The position numbers and the translations under genes are program-made. This document shows positions 35,601-46,798 of a stretch of 64,000 bases of DNA, piece after piece (position 1 is the stretch's first letter; each line of letters begins with the position of its first letter). Source of the DNA: Diplosphaera chodatii (taxonomy: Eukaryota; Chlorophyta; Trebouxiophyceae; Prasiolales; Stichococcaceae); assembly GCA_032358165.1 (NCBI GenBank), contig JAALGY010000036.1, positions 1,054,001-1,118,000 on the forward strand, written 5' to 3'. The notes beneath the pieces were generated by a model. It made no database searches, was not told the origin of the DNA, and saw only the letters and a list, made by a program, of their open reading frames with translations.

Positions 35601-36793
35601 GCCGCTGTGAGGTCCTGCGGGTCAACATCTGCTGGCGGCCGCTGACCCTTCTTCGCCAAGGTATCCTTGATTGTGCCGTAGACGCTGCTGTAATTGCTGT
35701 CGTCCAGCAGCTTTGCTGGCCTCCGGCTCTGCATCAGGCGACAGATGTATCACAGCAGCATACATGCCATGCACTCCTCTGCAGATCGTTTGCGCTCATC
35801 AATGCAGCACAAATGTTGAGCGCCACCCTCGTACCTGAGCTGCAGATGGGTCAGCTGCATGGCAGCGCTGCTGCTCCTCCGAGTACGCCTGTTGCATGGC
35901 GCTGTGCACGCCCTCCAGCGTTTTCAGCGTCTGTGACATACAAGGGCAAGGAACACTGTCACATGCTATGATCGACCTGGCGTGCATGTTGCCCTGTCCC
36001 AATGCTAATCTGCCATGCAGCATGCAAACTTTGCAGAGGTTGACCGTGACGCACCAAGCGGGTCGCCTTCCGCTTGTAGTCCAGCCCTGGCATGCCTTCG
36101 TGTAGCCACTCCAGCACGCGCGCTGCAAGGTCCACGCCGCCAGGTTCAGTGAAATCAATGCTGTATGGCTCCTCACGCGGCTCACCGCTGGCTGGGTCGT
36201 TGTGGCAGAACCACTGCATGAGTACACACATCTGTTGGGTCCTTCCCTCCAGCCATACTGGGCACATTGCGCATTCAGCGTGAACATCTCACCTTGGCTT
36301 TCCGAATTTGTGTGTCGTATGTATGCGTGGTCTTTGGGCGCCTGGCCAAGCGGCGAGCCTGAATCTGGTGCTCAGTCTCTGCCACCGTGAACCTGCAGGC
36401 AGCAGCTTGCAACTCAGCAGAGGACCAGCTGCAGCATCCAACTCAACGCTGATCTCAAATGCGACAGTGCGTGTGCATGTGCACACTCTGCCTGCATATT
36501 GCGCACCGTGGAGCCCGATATCCCCTGCCAGCAGGTGGACCGCCAGTATTGCCTGCTGCATCCACCTGTGCGCGCAGGCCGGGCAGCCGTGGTGCTCTCG
36601 TGCGTGCTTCTGGCGCTGAGCGCCGGCGCCGTGGTGGCGGGCGCAGTGCCATTGGTCCTTGACGTGCGGCGGCACCAGTACGAAGTGCTGGCAGCTGCAG
36701 GCCCTGCGCAGCTGAAGGCAGACCTTCCCCTGCTGTCGCTCGTGCTGCTGATGCTGCAGCTGCACCTGACTGCCGCCGAGGAATGTCGGGCAT
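32640..36793 (-). CDS. Ndc10/Crypton-like tyrosine-recombinase-fold protein with GCR1_C-type C-terminus, frameshifted
   Basis: Eleven exons (descending): 36793-36507, 36392-36293, 36213-36055, 35930-35835, 35728-35499, 35428-35316, 35202-34833, 34667-34458, 34327-34170, 34042-33291, 33187-32640, about 1007 codons. Exons 6-7 carry the Ndc10_II-like core: SDDTLRQF, PRPLRCLGPSPAML, GGKTQVNG, IRHRDPLQCPHGALGRYLIC, GEVFPNPGDNERY, SLSYSG. This is followed by VTHLFRVAGARALDEAG, whose H-x-x-R resembles box II of tyrosine recombinases. The last exon holds a GCR1_C-like DNA-binding block (FGSIVELHRLYDQGDQ, then WRTGWRQRWHEIKAAAQKI). Reading from the IVSSK side to the VTHLF side needs one extra base near 34894; every other junction is in phase, so this is a single-base loss or an assembly error. 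Fungal Cryptons combine the same two modules. Whether this copy is mobile, domesticated or dead is unknown. The start is the first Met that keeps phase; another Met lies 90 bases upstream. Confidence 0.72.
34894..34895 (-). pseudogene. Frameshift point in the recombinase-like gene
   Basis: On the minus strand ..AGCAAG|TCACGCACC.. shifts frame between two clearly homologous blocks. Restoring a single base would bring exon 7 (370 nt) into the phase required by exon 8. Seen directly; whether it is biological or an assembly error cannot be told. Confidence 0.6.
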
Positions 36794-38515
36794 GGCTGAT
36801 GCCGGGCAGACCGCTGCTGGTGTGCCTGACCCAGGGGTGGCCACTGCTGCTGTTGCTCGGCTTGCTGGCTGCGATGGACGCAATGCTATCTGCCGCCTTG
36901 CAGATCGCCGGCCACCGCCATCGCTGCTGGTGTCTGTGAAAGACGACCGTGCATCAGAGCTGCCGCTGCCATCGCTCTCCTCGTCGGTGAGGGATATCAG
37001 CCGCAGCCTGCGTCGCGCCCTGGGCTATATGGCGTCATCGCTTTCGTCTGCATCAGGTCTCTGTCGCGGCTGAGGCCCTGCCGTGACCGCACCTGTTCAC
37101 TGCACCTTTGCATGAGCCCAGAGCAGAGATTTGCCATGCACCGCACAGACAAGCCATGCAGCCCTGCTTCCAGTGCGTAGTATTCACAGCAACGGTACCC
37201 TAAACAGTCTGCACGAGCTGACACTCGGATACGACATGCTGGTTGTTCAACGCAACCTTGTCAGCTGGGGATCCCGTCAGCAGAGTTTGGTGGCGGCTTG
37301 CCTGGCGGCACACGGGGGCGTGCTGGCACCTTAGTTCTGGCCATGCTCACATTAAGAAACAAAGCACGATGTCGGAACGCTGTCCACTGCGTTGCGCTGC
37401 CACTGACCTGGTAACTTCAAATAGTGTCTGATCACAGCCAAGCCAAGTGCACAACTGCAGCCGTGCAGAATGCCGCCTGAATGCAATCTGCTGCGATGGA
37501 GTCACGCGTAGACTGCACGGCAAATGTCACTCTGAGGCGCAGGACCTTGCAAGCTGCAGGATATGCAGCGTGCTGATGTCAGCTTGACAATCACGTTGGG
37601 ACCGCGGCGGCCTCACGCCATGGGAGCGCTTGCAACTTTGCATCTTGCTTCATCACACATGAAGGTTGCTACTGTGCTTGTAGCGCGGCGTGAAAGGGTC
37701 TACAGCTGCGCAGGGCAGAACAAATTGTCCCGCAACATAACACACACATATTGAAATTCGAGGACAGTGCAGTACGTCCTCGGGTCCCGTACGTGGCGTC
37801 CTCGGTCCAACACTGCCACGTCCTCAACTAGTGGATATGCTCTACATATCGAAACTCGCGGCTGCTTCAAGCATATCCAACAAACAGGCTGTTGTCCCGG
37901 TTCATGGAGTAGCATCACCTGTTCCTCCAGAATCTGATTGCACACGCACAGGAGGTCAGAAATGCATGCCGCATTTTTATGTATGCCGACTGCTGCAGCA
38001 CGGCAGGAACCGTTAGCGACTTGTGTATTCCTGTTTCATCTAGTATGCATTAGTTGCTCGGAATGCTTTTGATCATCCACACGATGCACCAAATGTGCAT
38101 GTGTCTATGTCCCGAACGGCAAACACTAGGCAGGATTGCACAGAGCACTTGGCGATCAACTCCAACAGGACGTGAGAGGACTGAAGCAGGCCGGATCGGA
38201 TGAGCAGGGGGCCTCGAGCCAACTATAAACCACATCGGCCTTGGATGTGTCCTACTGATGACTGCCTCAGGTGCCAACGCTCAGCTTGTTATAGTCATGG
38301 AACTCCCACACTGCCTGTCTCGAAGGGGTTGTCTGCATCACTGGGCAGCCTTGACAGGACGTGGTTAACATGCGCATGCCCTGCAACAGCATGGCCGTAT
38401 GAGTCAGCACTAAGCATACATTTGGGTTCCAGACTGCCAGGCATGTGTAAGCACCGGATTCGACTGGCAGTTAGCGGCTCGTCAGCAGAATAATGGTGAG
38501 AACTCCTTCAATGAC
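36794..38515. other. No supported gene
   Basis: About 1.7 kb. A leucine-rich plus-strand frame at 36499-36939 lies opposite exon 1 of the recombinase-like gene and is judged an antisense shadow. Nothing convincing in 37.0-38.5 kb. Confidence 0.5.
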
Positions 38516-41339
38516 TCATTGAAAACCTTCCAGAGCTCGCAACATGGATCTCAGCGTTGCGTGAAATGCCAATGCTGACAGGTGATCTGCAGGTTGTATG
38601 CAGCATGTGTGAAAGGGAAGGAAGAGTGCGCACCTGCTTTGTCAGCACGAACTGCCAGTAGAACGCTCCGCATGCGAGCGTCTTGTGCCAGACCCCAATA
38701 ATCCTTGGCGATGTCCGGCGCCTGCATGACAGAACACAGCCCATCATACTGTCTGGGTGTTGGTCTCTACAGAAAGGTGCCAATTTTGCAGCTGCAATAG
38801 TTCAGTTGCGGTTACAAGCGCCAAGGTCACGTTAAGCCCGAGCTTCACTGCAACTGGACCCGCGCAGCGACATGACTCGCTCATGTACCGATTGTGGCTA
38901 GAACATAATTAAAACACCATGGCAGCGCGGTCTAGCGTAACCCTTACCGATGTCGTTCGGCAGCCCATGCCACTCCAAACTTTCCACACGATCAGAGGTG
39001 CAGAGCTCCAGGATTTGCATGCCACAGAACTGATGGGCATGTATAATGCTCGACATATCAAGACGAAGGGCTAGAAGCTCCATGTAAAGCATCGTACCGG
39101 TAGCTTGTCCCAATGCCGCAAACTTCCAGCATCGAGCTCCTGCAGGCACAGGGTATACGACTGTACCGCCTCCTCCTGCGCACAGCATGGCATTGTCAGC
39201 ACTTCCATTTTGCAAACCTGACAGGTGTTGTGTCCCGTGCTCATGCAGAAGCACGATCTATGTTCAAGGAGGTCTGACATCGAATGCACATGTTGGGAGG
39301 CAACTGCAGAAGATGCTCCAAGAAAAAACTTCATGTATATGCAAGTTTGGATCTGCCAACATCGTACGTCCAAGTAGGCAATGAAGCTGTGGCTGTACTT
39401 ATGGCTGAGCAGGTACGTCTGCAGGTAGCAAATGGCTGGTGGTGGTTTATTGGCTTGCAGAAGAATCGATGAAAGCACATGCGCTACAGATGACAGTTTG
39501 GCAGGAACACAGGACGCATGTCCATCTCACCAGAAAATACAGATTGAAGAACACGCCCTGCAGAACGACAGCAATTGGCGGTCAAACTCTGCAGTCATGT
39601 CATATGCATGTGGGCAATACTGATTGTGGAGGAGGATGCTGCAGTACTACGCGACAGGATCGGCACCTGGGCAACGAGCACACCAGCACGAAAAACAGGG
39701 CCCGGTTGCTGGAGCGTCATGAAAGTCAACAGGTGCCTGCAGGGCGCCGTGACTGGTACTGCGGTGTTCTTTCTCAGCATGTGCACATGCGCCAGTCCAA
39801 ATAACATCATAGCCTGTCAGCTCAGCAGCAGCAGGAGCAGCAGGGGCAATCCACTGCGCTGCGCATGGCAGGCGCACATACGTTCATAACGTGCATGGCA
39901 TATGCCGGCTGAACATTGCGCAGGCCAGTTTGGACACACATGCGCTCATTTTCGGCCTCCTGTAGCAAGGTATGGATCCAGCCATGATCACGGCGCAGGC
40001 CACGCAGCGAGCGTAAGTGTCGCAGCATGCCACCCACCATTCCTGGCACCGCTGCAGATAGTGAACGGTCAAAATCATTAGCGAAAATGCACTTGAGAAC
40101 CCTGCACTCAACGGCTAGGATGATGGAGTTAGACACGTGTGAAAGCACATGTGACATGATACCAGCATGGAACCTTACCATGCAAATATGCAAACAATTT
40201 ATGATTTGTAGCCGTATTTGATCTCACACAAGAGCATGCTGACGTGCCCAATGATATGAAGTGTGCATACTCAAGACCTATCTCACATTTGTCCCATTGG
40301 TTGCAAAAGGTAACTGATTGACAGAAACTTGGTTGATCATGCTAAGTAAAGTAAATCAGGTAAAGTTCTGGCCTCGCCCAGGGGTCCCAAGCAGATAGAT
40401 CTGCTTTGTGTCGGCCTGGTAGTACAGGAGGCCTTGCAAGAGTCATGTACCGCAATGCTATGAATGCGCACCTGCAATGGACTCCATCATAACGAAGCGA
40501 CGTGTCCATTGCTTCTCGACCATGCCAGCTTTGTATCCCATCATGCGGTCGAAGATGCGGCGCAGCAGCCAAACCTTGCGCATTGCAAGGCGCTCAAAGA
40601 ACTGCACCAACAGCATGGCATATGCACATCATGTCATCATGTGACCATTGCCTGGAAAACGTGTTCGCCAAGGCAGACAGTTGCTTGCAGGCTGTGTAGC
40701 AGCAAAGCCCGTAGGCCAGTCAAGACGAAGGTCCCAGTCATGAGACTTACTGTTTGCGGTGGCAGGTGGCTGGGAACTATATGCTGCACATAGTCCTGCA
40801 AATGTGGTGTCAAGGCATTGATGATTGCCAGATGCCTGGTTTGCAGCATGCAGCAACATCAGCAAATTCAACAGCAAGGTGCAGCTGACAGTGTGCTGAG
40901 TGCATGGCATGTTCTGCACACGCTGGCCAGTCTTCAGCTGTGCAGCGGATACCTTTGAGTATATTGGTTGGTTTAGCCAATAGGAATGAGCCCCACGCGG
41001 TTGCGGTGGCTGCAAACTGGCAACACCCGCATCTGTCACGTACATGATGCTGCCATAGGCGGCAGGGGCCCTGCTAAGCTGTAGTGCCTGTCGCTGTGCC
41101 GCTACCTGCACATCAGTCAAATCATGACACGATGATTCTGCAGCTAAATGGGGTGCCCAGTGCAATCCACATTGTCTTGAAGCGCGGCTGTACGACGTTA
41201 CCAGAGGGTAACTGGGGGCCTTTGAGCATACGCATCGAAATCAACGTGAACTGCCATGCATGACATGTTTATATCTGATTGTGACAGATATCCTCACCCG
41301 CTGGGCCAGTGACGCTGCGGCTGTGCCAGAGTGAACCAT
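38516..41339 (-). CDS. AOX: Mitochondrial alternative oxidase with altered last di-iron motif
   Basis: Cyanide-insensitive ubiquinol oxidase of the inner mitochondrial membrane. Eleven exons (descending): 41339-41298, 41105-40953, 40795-40751, 40601-40472, 40051-39940, 39736-39667, 39557-39531, 39418-39368, 39175-39098, 38721-38634, 38574-38516; 284 residues, all in phase. Family blocks: HSYWLNQPIYSKDYV, RIFDRMMGYKAGMVE, MMESIAAVPGMVGGMLRHL, RDHGWIHTLLQEAENERMHL, VLVAQGVFFNLYFL, FIAYLDEEAVQSYTLC, HWDKLPAPDIAKDYWGL, LLAVRADKA. The N-terminus is Ala/Gln-rich without acidic residues, suiting a mitochondrial presequence. Exon 1 is the least certain. The fourth glutamate ligand (RADEAxH in the family) is Lys here, and the following His-containing segment is replaced by ALAFHATLRS before the stop. 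The first three iron motifs are kept. Either an inactive copy or a divergent protein. Confidence 0.88.
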
Positions 41340-41639
41340 GTCACCATCCTGCTGGCGAAGCAGGCGCTGCAGCGCCTCACGCGTCAAGGAATGGCTGCCA
41401 TCTGGGACTAGGGACTCGGGTGTCGAAGCTGTCTGTGCACAGGAGAGCTAACTTTAGGTACCTCGCTTCCGGAGCAAAGCAGGTAGGGCTTACGAGTTCC
41501 AAGTCTCTCGCACTTGCACTTGCCACGTGCACTGCTTGCGAAATGGGGGCACTGCCGAGCCTGAGTTGTCGAAGCGGCAGCTGCTGGCCTCGCATCATTC
41601 AAGTGCTGTGCCCAAGAGCCCTTGAGATGATGCTCACCT

Positions 41640-41953
41640 GCGTCGTGGCACTTGCGTAGCATGGTGCAGCGCAATTTGGCATCAGAGAAGAGGCTGTAGG
41701 CCTGTGCATTGGCTGTATCGTCGACATTGCAACCGTCGGGCTGCCAGTACCAAGCACGGTTCGCAGCAAGGACACCTGCGTCCAGGCTGTAGGCGTCCAA
41801 GGTTGCCTGTGCTGCAGTAAAGCAGTCAACGCCTCTGAGTTGTCCACCAAGCGCAGCGATGCACGTAGCAGAGCCATGTCGACGGAGTGCGGAGCAATCA
41901 ACCACCTTGAGTGTGTCAGCCACATAGGAGTATATCGTCTGCGACACACACAT
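41640..41953 (-). CDS. Unidentified exon-like frame upstream of AOX
   Basis: From ATG 41953 (minus) a frame of about 105 codons (TAAQATLDAYSLDAGVLAAN; AQAYSLFSDAKLRCTML) ends exactly at a strong donor, GCA-G|GTGAGC, at 41640. Protein-like composition and a clean donor suggest a real first exon, but joining it to AOX breaks the frame. It may belong to a small separate gene. No family recognised. Confidence 0.35.
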
Positions 41954-42489
41954 ATGTCATAAATGATGTGACTTCATCACGATTGGGCGATCCCAAAATC
42001 ACGCTTAGGTCATTTCATCTGCAAATCATCAAAGTGACTTTGACTTTCACAACAGACATCACACGGCGGTGAGGTGACTACTTGCGCCTTCGCAGAATAT
42101 GGTACAACCCCGCGCTTGTACGTGCGCTCATTTTGCCGTGCTTATAGGTGGCTTATAGCATTAGAATGGCTGCGCATTTACTAGAAGGTATGAGGACTGC
42201 AGTTGCCTGCAACCAACTCCTAGATGGCGAACTGGGCACGGTGTGCTTGCAGGCAGTGGAAACATGATGTGCAATGTTGAATGGGCAGCAGCACGGACAG
42301 AACTTGTATCCATGTGTTTCAAGATGTGGTTAAGTTAAACTCAGCAGCTCCATATACACTTTAGTTTGTTGTCAACTGCCTATTACAGCAGTGAGCCCTT
42401 GGACATTGAAAAACTGCTTGTGCAAATGCGTTGCCATCTGCTGGGTTGAGTCTTGTATGCGGAGCTGAAACCACTGCGCCGGAAACTCC

Positions 42490-44885
42490 TCACAAGAAGT
42501 GGCCTGCTTCGTCCTCACATTCCAGTTCGTCTTCATAGTCCACAGCCATGCCACCATATGTCAGGCTAACTTGTGGTGGATATAGCACCCCTTGACGCAT
42601 GCACTGCAGTTGCACCACCTGCAAATTGAGGTGACCGCAGAGTGTAACTTCCAGCAAGCACTGTGAGTGATGATACGATGCTTTCTGGCAAATGCAGCTG
42701 CATGCATCGATGTGGTGTGTGTCAGGGCGGGCCACTACATCGTTTGACTTTCAAACAGGTTCAACACATCTGCCAATGCACCTGACTGAAGTCGACGTGC
42801 AGATTCGCATCTGGGAACATATCCACAAACCAGCGGAACACCTGCAGCGCCCGCCCAATGCTACACTGAGTGCTTCACCACGACGATGTGCGCAACTATG
42901 CATGTGGCATGCCACGGCACTGCTGCAAATGTACAGCTGCTTGACCCTTTCGCCGCATTATCACCTCGGTTCTGCAGCCAGAGTGGCCGTGTGCTCACCT
43001 CGGGGTGTGGCGCCTCAAACATAATCTTGTCCAGGCCCAGTGCAGCGACCAGTTGGCGCACCACCGCCTCCCTCCACTGGTGCGGCGCATCTCCAGGCAA
43101 CGACAAGCAGTCGACTGTGACCAAATCCGCACCTCGCTCCAGGCACTGCTTTGCCTGCTATGCAAAGCGCAGCTGTCAGCACGTGGACCTGCCTGGCCGT
43201 TGCTGCGCTCTTTCTTTACTGATGATTTACACGATGCACAGCTCTTGCAGCCTTGCCGCAGTGCAGTCTTGGTCGTCCTCATACTATGTCAATCATGTGG
43301 CCTTGCTGCAGACCGTTTCATGCTAGGTCAGCGTGCTGCCAGCCGGCCATGTGTTGCAGCAGTTGATGGCGATTGGCTGATCCTAACCCGACCATTACCA
43401 GTGCAACTGTCATGCAGGCAGAGGCAGGCTATATACCCCAAAGGTGCCGTCCTGCCAACAGCACAATGATGTGCTTGTGCGCAGCTACGGTGAAACAGTG
43501 GCAACGTGACATTACCCTCAGAGAGGCGTCACCTTAAGTATGGCATCATCCGCAGTGGACATAGCATGGTGATTGAAGGCCCTCTCGCGCAGATAACCCC
43601 GCTCACCAGCCGTGCCAGCCGCAAACCAGACGCCCACCTTTGGACGGGGTTGCAACCCGGCCTGCATGCCAAGTGCGAGATAGGACGGTCCATCACACAG
43701 CTGACATTGCAAAGATTGTATGATTAGAAGCGCACACCAACGCGCTCAACATTGTGCTAACACATCAATGCGCAGTAGGTCAGCAGGCGTCGCGCAGCAG
43801 ACAGAATATGTGCACATGGTGCTGCAGCAGCAGGTGATGTAGTGCTACCAACAGGCACGAAGCTACTACATCCGGGGCAGCTCCATGCAGCGCCGACGCT
43901 GCCTGGTTATAACGCAGATAGCAGGACACTGCTACACATTGCAGCGGCCACTTGAATGCACTTGATGCCACTATATATGCGTTGCTTGTAAGGCAGACTC
44001 ACATCCTGCAGATCCTCCAGCAGCATCATGTAGTCGACCGTGTTGAGGACGTCGGCGCATGCGTCCGGCAGCTCCACGGTGTCGATGTGAAGGTCCTGAC
44101 ACTCCTGTACATATCTCCGCACTGCCTTGGGCCCCTGCACGTGGCAGGCCACAGGCCGGTCCGCTTGCCAGGTCATACTGATGCAAAATGTGGATCAGCT
44201 CCTCAGCATGACGCACGACTGCCAGCTTTGCCCGAATGGCATGTATTGTATGTAATGTTGACAACAGCTGACACCCCGCAACCGAATCTGATTTCGCGTG
44301 CTTGTCCATAGTCTGATGGGAAATCTGCTTGCAGCAACATGCAGCGCTGTGGTATTGTTGCGGCTTGGCTGAGCAGAATGTTATATTGACATCAGGAATG
44401 AATGCAGTATCAGTTGTCACCTGTGTCAGGGCGTGCTGCAACAGTCCAGACTCGCACACATATAACGACTGGGCATGGGCGGTCTCTATCAGATCGATTG
44501 TTGATGAGCGCGTCAGTGCCCGCAGCTCACCACCCACGAACTTGAAACCGTCAATGGCTGGCCCCACTGTGTCCAACAAATCCTGTACTTCAAAAGTGCA
44601 AGGTTTTTACAGCGCTCCCCGCATTGAAGCGCAGGACCCAGCTGGCACATTCATTGTGTCAGTTGAAAGAGACATTTCCGGCAACATAGGCTGACGCTCA
44701 ACGGTCGAAACATCCGACACTGCGCACTTCAGCACCCACATTGACGCTTGAGCTGGTCTCACCGTAAGCACATGCTTGCCGCATGCATTCGTGAATGGCC
44801 CACGAACCTCGGTCATGCCTGCAGAAGTGCGACAACCAACCAGCTCATCTTGCGGGTGAAAGTCCTTGTCATGCCGGTGCAGCAT
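42490..44885 (-). CDS. HSA32: HSA32 / phosphosulfolactate synthase-like protein
   Basis: Homologue of plant heat-stress-associated 32-kD protein, of the ComA (phosphosulfolactate synthase) TIM-barrel family. In plants HSA32 is needed to maintain acquired thermotolerance; its reaction is not established. Exons (descending): 44885-44763, 44582-44421, 44134-44003, 43661-43533, 43154-42999, 42841-42782, 42618-42490 (stop TGA); 296 residues, all six introns in phase 0. Blocks: MTEVRGPFTNACGKHVLT, DLLDTVGPAIDGFKFVGGEL, GPKAVRRYVQECQDLHIDTV, AGLQPRPKVGVWFA, QCLERGADLVTVDCLSLP, LGLDKIMFEAPHPE, FVDMFPDANLHVDFSQ, VVQLQCMRQG. A TATA sequence (minus TATATATAAA, 44905-44896) lies so close to ATG 44885 that the in-frame ATG at 44816 may be the true start (273 residues). 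No clear heat-shock element seen. Confidence 0.92.
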
Positions 44886-44895
44886 GTGAAACGTC

Positions 44896-44905
44896 TTTAT
44901 ATATA
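44896..44905 (-). promoter_or_regulatory. Putative TATA box of HSA32
   Basis: TATATATAAA on the minus strand, 11 bases before ATG 44885 and 80 bases before ATG 44816. The spacing suits transcription beginning near 44870 and translation from 44816. Inferred from sequence only. Confidence 0.45.
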
Positions 44906-45946
44906 GCTCAAAGCAAAGGCGGATGATTTGGTAAGCACTGCAAAAACGTGCTTAGGCTGACGTTCATTCTTAGGCCTTGCAGACCTTCCTAACCTGACAT
45001 CCAAGTCATTCGCAGGACACGACAAACATGGCAAGAGGAATGTTCAACCTGTGCTGCGCGGCCAGGTTGGAAGCGAATTTGTGGTAACAAAATGGAATGG
45101 TGGATTAAGGGCTCGATCAACAGCAGCTGACTTGCACTTCCTTCTGCTGTGCTGCTGCTGCACGGGCGCCTGCGAGGCTCCGGATGGACTCTCTACCAGC
45201 AGCTTGAATCCTGCTTGTGACACTATCCTAGGGCTGCACCCGGACACTCGTCTTAGTGCCGCCATCGTCAGAACGCTTTTAGCAATTGTCCAGTCTTGGA
45301 GCAGCCTGGGCGCCGACGATGCACTCAAGAGCGTTGTGTGGATGGCATTGCTGTATATGTTGTATATACATAGCCTTATGAAGGAGCTGCTGCTGCAGTG
45401 GGATGACACTACTGTACATCAGTGACGCAGGCGCATCAGATTTCCTGCGATGGTTCGTCTCTTCACGGCAGATGGTGATGATGATCATGCCAGTGATGCT
45501 GCCCAGCAGTCAGCATCTGCTGACCACCACTGTTGCTTCCACGTATTCTGATGTCACGTGTCAACACATGTGACTGGTTGTCATTCTTGAAATGGCTAAC
45601 TGCCTTTGATGTGGCTATCATCAGACAGATAGAGCGTTCTGGCTGTTCCATTGCAGATGCTACCGACTGCCTTCGTCGTCACTCATTCTGCACAGTGGGG
45701 GTGGTTTGAAACACTTCACACGTGTGATTGATCATCGTGCCACTCCGAGATGATCGTGGTAGATGTGCAGGTGGACTGCCCGTTCACGACACAGTGGCCG
45801 GCCACACAGAACCCTGTAATATGGCACCTTTCAAAAATCATTTAGATCGCCTGCTCGCGGCACTTTACTGAACTGCTGCCCGAAGGCCTGCCTTCGCTGC
45901 GGCATGCGCTGTGCTGGCACACATCTTCCAGCCGTTGCAAACGTAC
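44906..45946. other. No firm gene; a 124-codon plus-strand frame
   Basis: A plus frame at 45051-45425 (LSAAIVRTLLAIVQSWSSLG) is open but begins at CTG and lacks splice evidence. It is left as unassigned sequence. Confidence 0.4.
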
Positions 45947-46798
45947 ATGTTACGCCCGACCAAAGCAGCGAGACTTGTGCCTGCTTGCGTGGTAGTGCTT
46001 TGGCTTGCATCTCATGCGGTTGCCGGCAGAGGACCCTTTGTGGTTCCGCAGCCGCAGGTGATTGTGACATACAGAGGATCCCCAGCCGATCCTAAATGTG
46101 TGTCTCAACCTGTCTCCGTGATATTCGCGTGGTGCGTGGTGCATGTATACTGTCAGCAATGGTGGCTCTGACGCATGCGCAGGGCGGCACTAATGCATTT
46201 GCTGCATGTGCTGCAGGTCATGAAGCCTCTCAGGCGCTCCATAGGCTGGACGGACGACACAGAAACACGGCATCGCGCCTTAGAGGCTCGGATGAGGCGC
46301 TTGGCAGCTGCAGGGTGGCGTGCGCTGACCTGGCAACCCCATCCCCATGGTGCAACGTCAGCCGCAAAGGCTCGCCCAGCAGGTTTGTACTTCTGTTCAT
46401 ATCGCCCCTGTTTCTTTCTGCTGCTGCTCGCACCTGCTGTAGTCGCCCCCGCTGTAGGTACCAGCCCAACACTTGCCTGAATGCGTTATGTTACTCGCAG
46501 GGGTTCATGCCGCTGTTGTACGGGGCCAAGCTGCCGGGCAAGGGAGTGCTGGCAACCGCAGCGCACCAATGTCACTGCTGAACACACAACGGCGCCTGCG
46601 TTGCCGCCGCCTGCTAGGCAGCCAGTCGTACATCGGAGGGGGCCCGCCGCTGAGCGCGGGTCCAACTCACTGCGGCTCCGGCTGCATTCTCGGCCTGGCG
46701 ATTGGCATCGTTACCATTGCAACGGCATTCGCCTGCGCGCTGTTTGGCTTCTTACAGTGGTGAGAGGCAGACAGCAGGTGTCATCAACCGGGAAGTAG
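45947..46798 (+). CDS. Candidate secreted Cys-rich protein
   Basis: Not recognised by family. Exons 45947-46097, 46217-46382, 46501-46798 are in phase and give about 204 residues. The N-terminus is a typical signal peptide (LVPACVVVLWLASHAVAG). Exon 2 ends and exon 3 begins with a Cys-rich block (PWCNVSRKGSPS / GSCRCCTGPSCRARECW) containing sequons NVS and NVT, then a Pro-rich segment. An alternative frame of exon 3 ends in a transmembrane helix (CILGLAIGIVTIATAFACAL). With one more intron the product could be a type I membrane protein. Probably extracellular or cell-wall associated. Confidence 0.5.

Noticed and set aside
36499..36939. Plus-strand Leu-rich frame resembling a multi-helix membrane protein
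   Set aside because: It lies opposite exon 1 of the recombinase-like gene. The minus frame joins the next exon in correct phase, and antisense of GC-rich Ala/Gln codons mimics hydrophobic helices.
38898..39060. Possible extra AOX exon (LEWHGLPND)
   Set aside because: Exons ending WDKLP and starting APDIAKDYW join directly in phase 0 as in the family, so the segment is intron.
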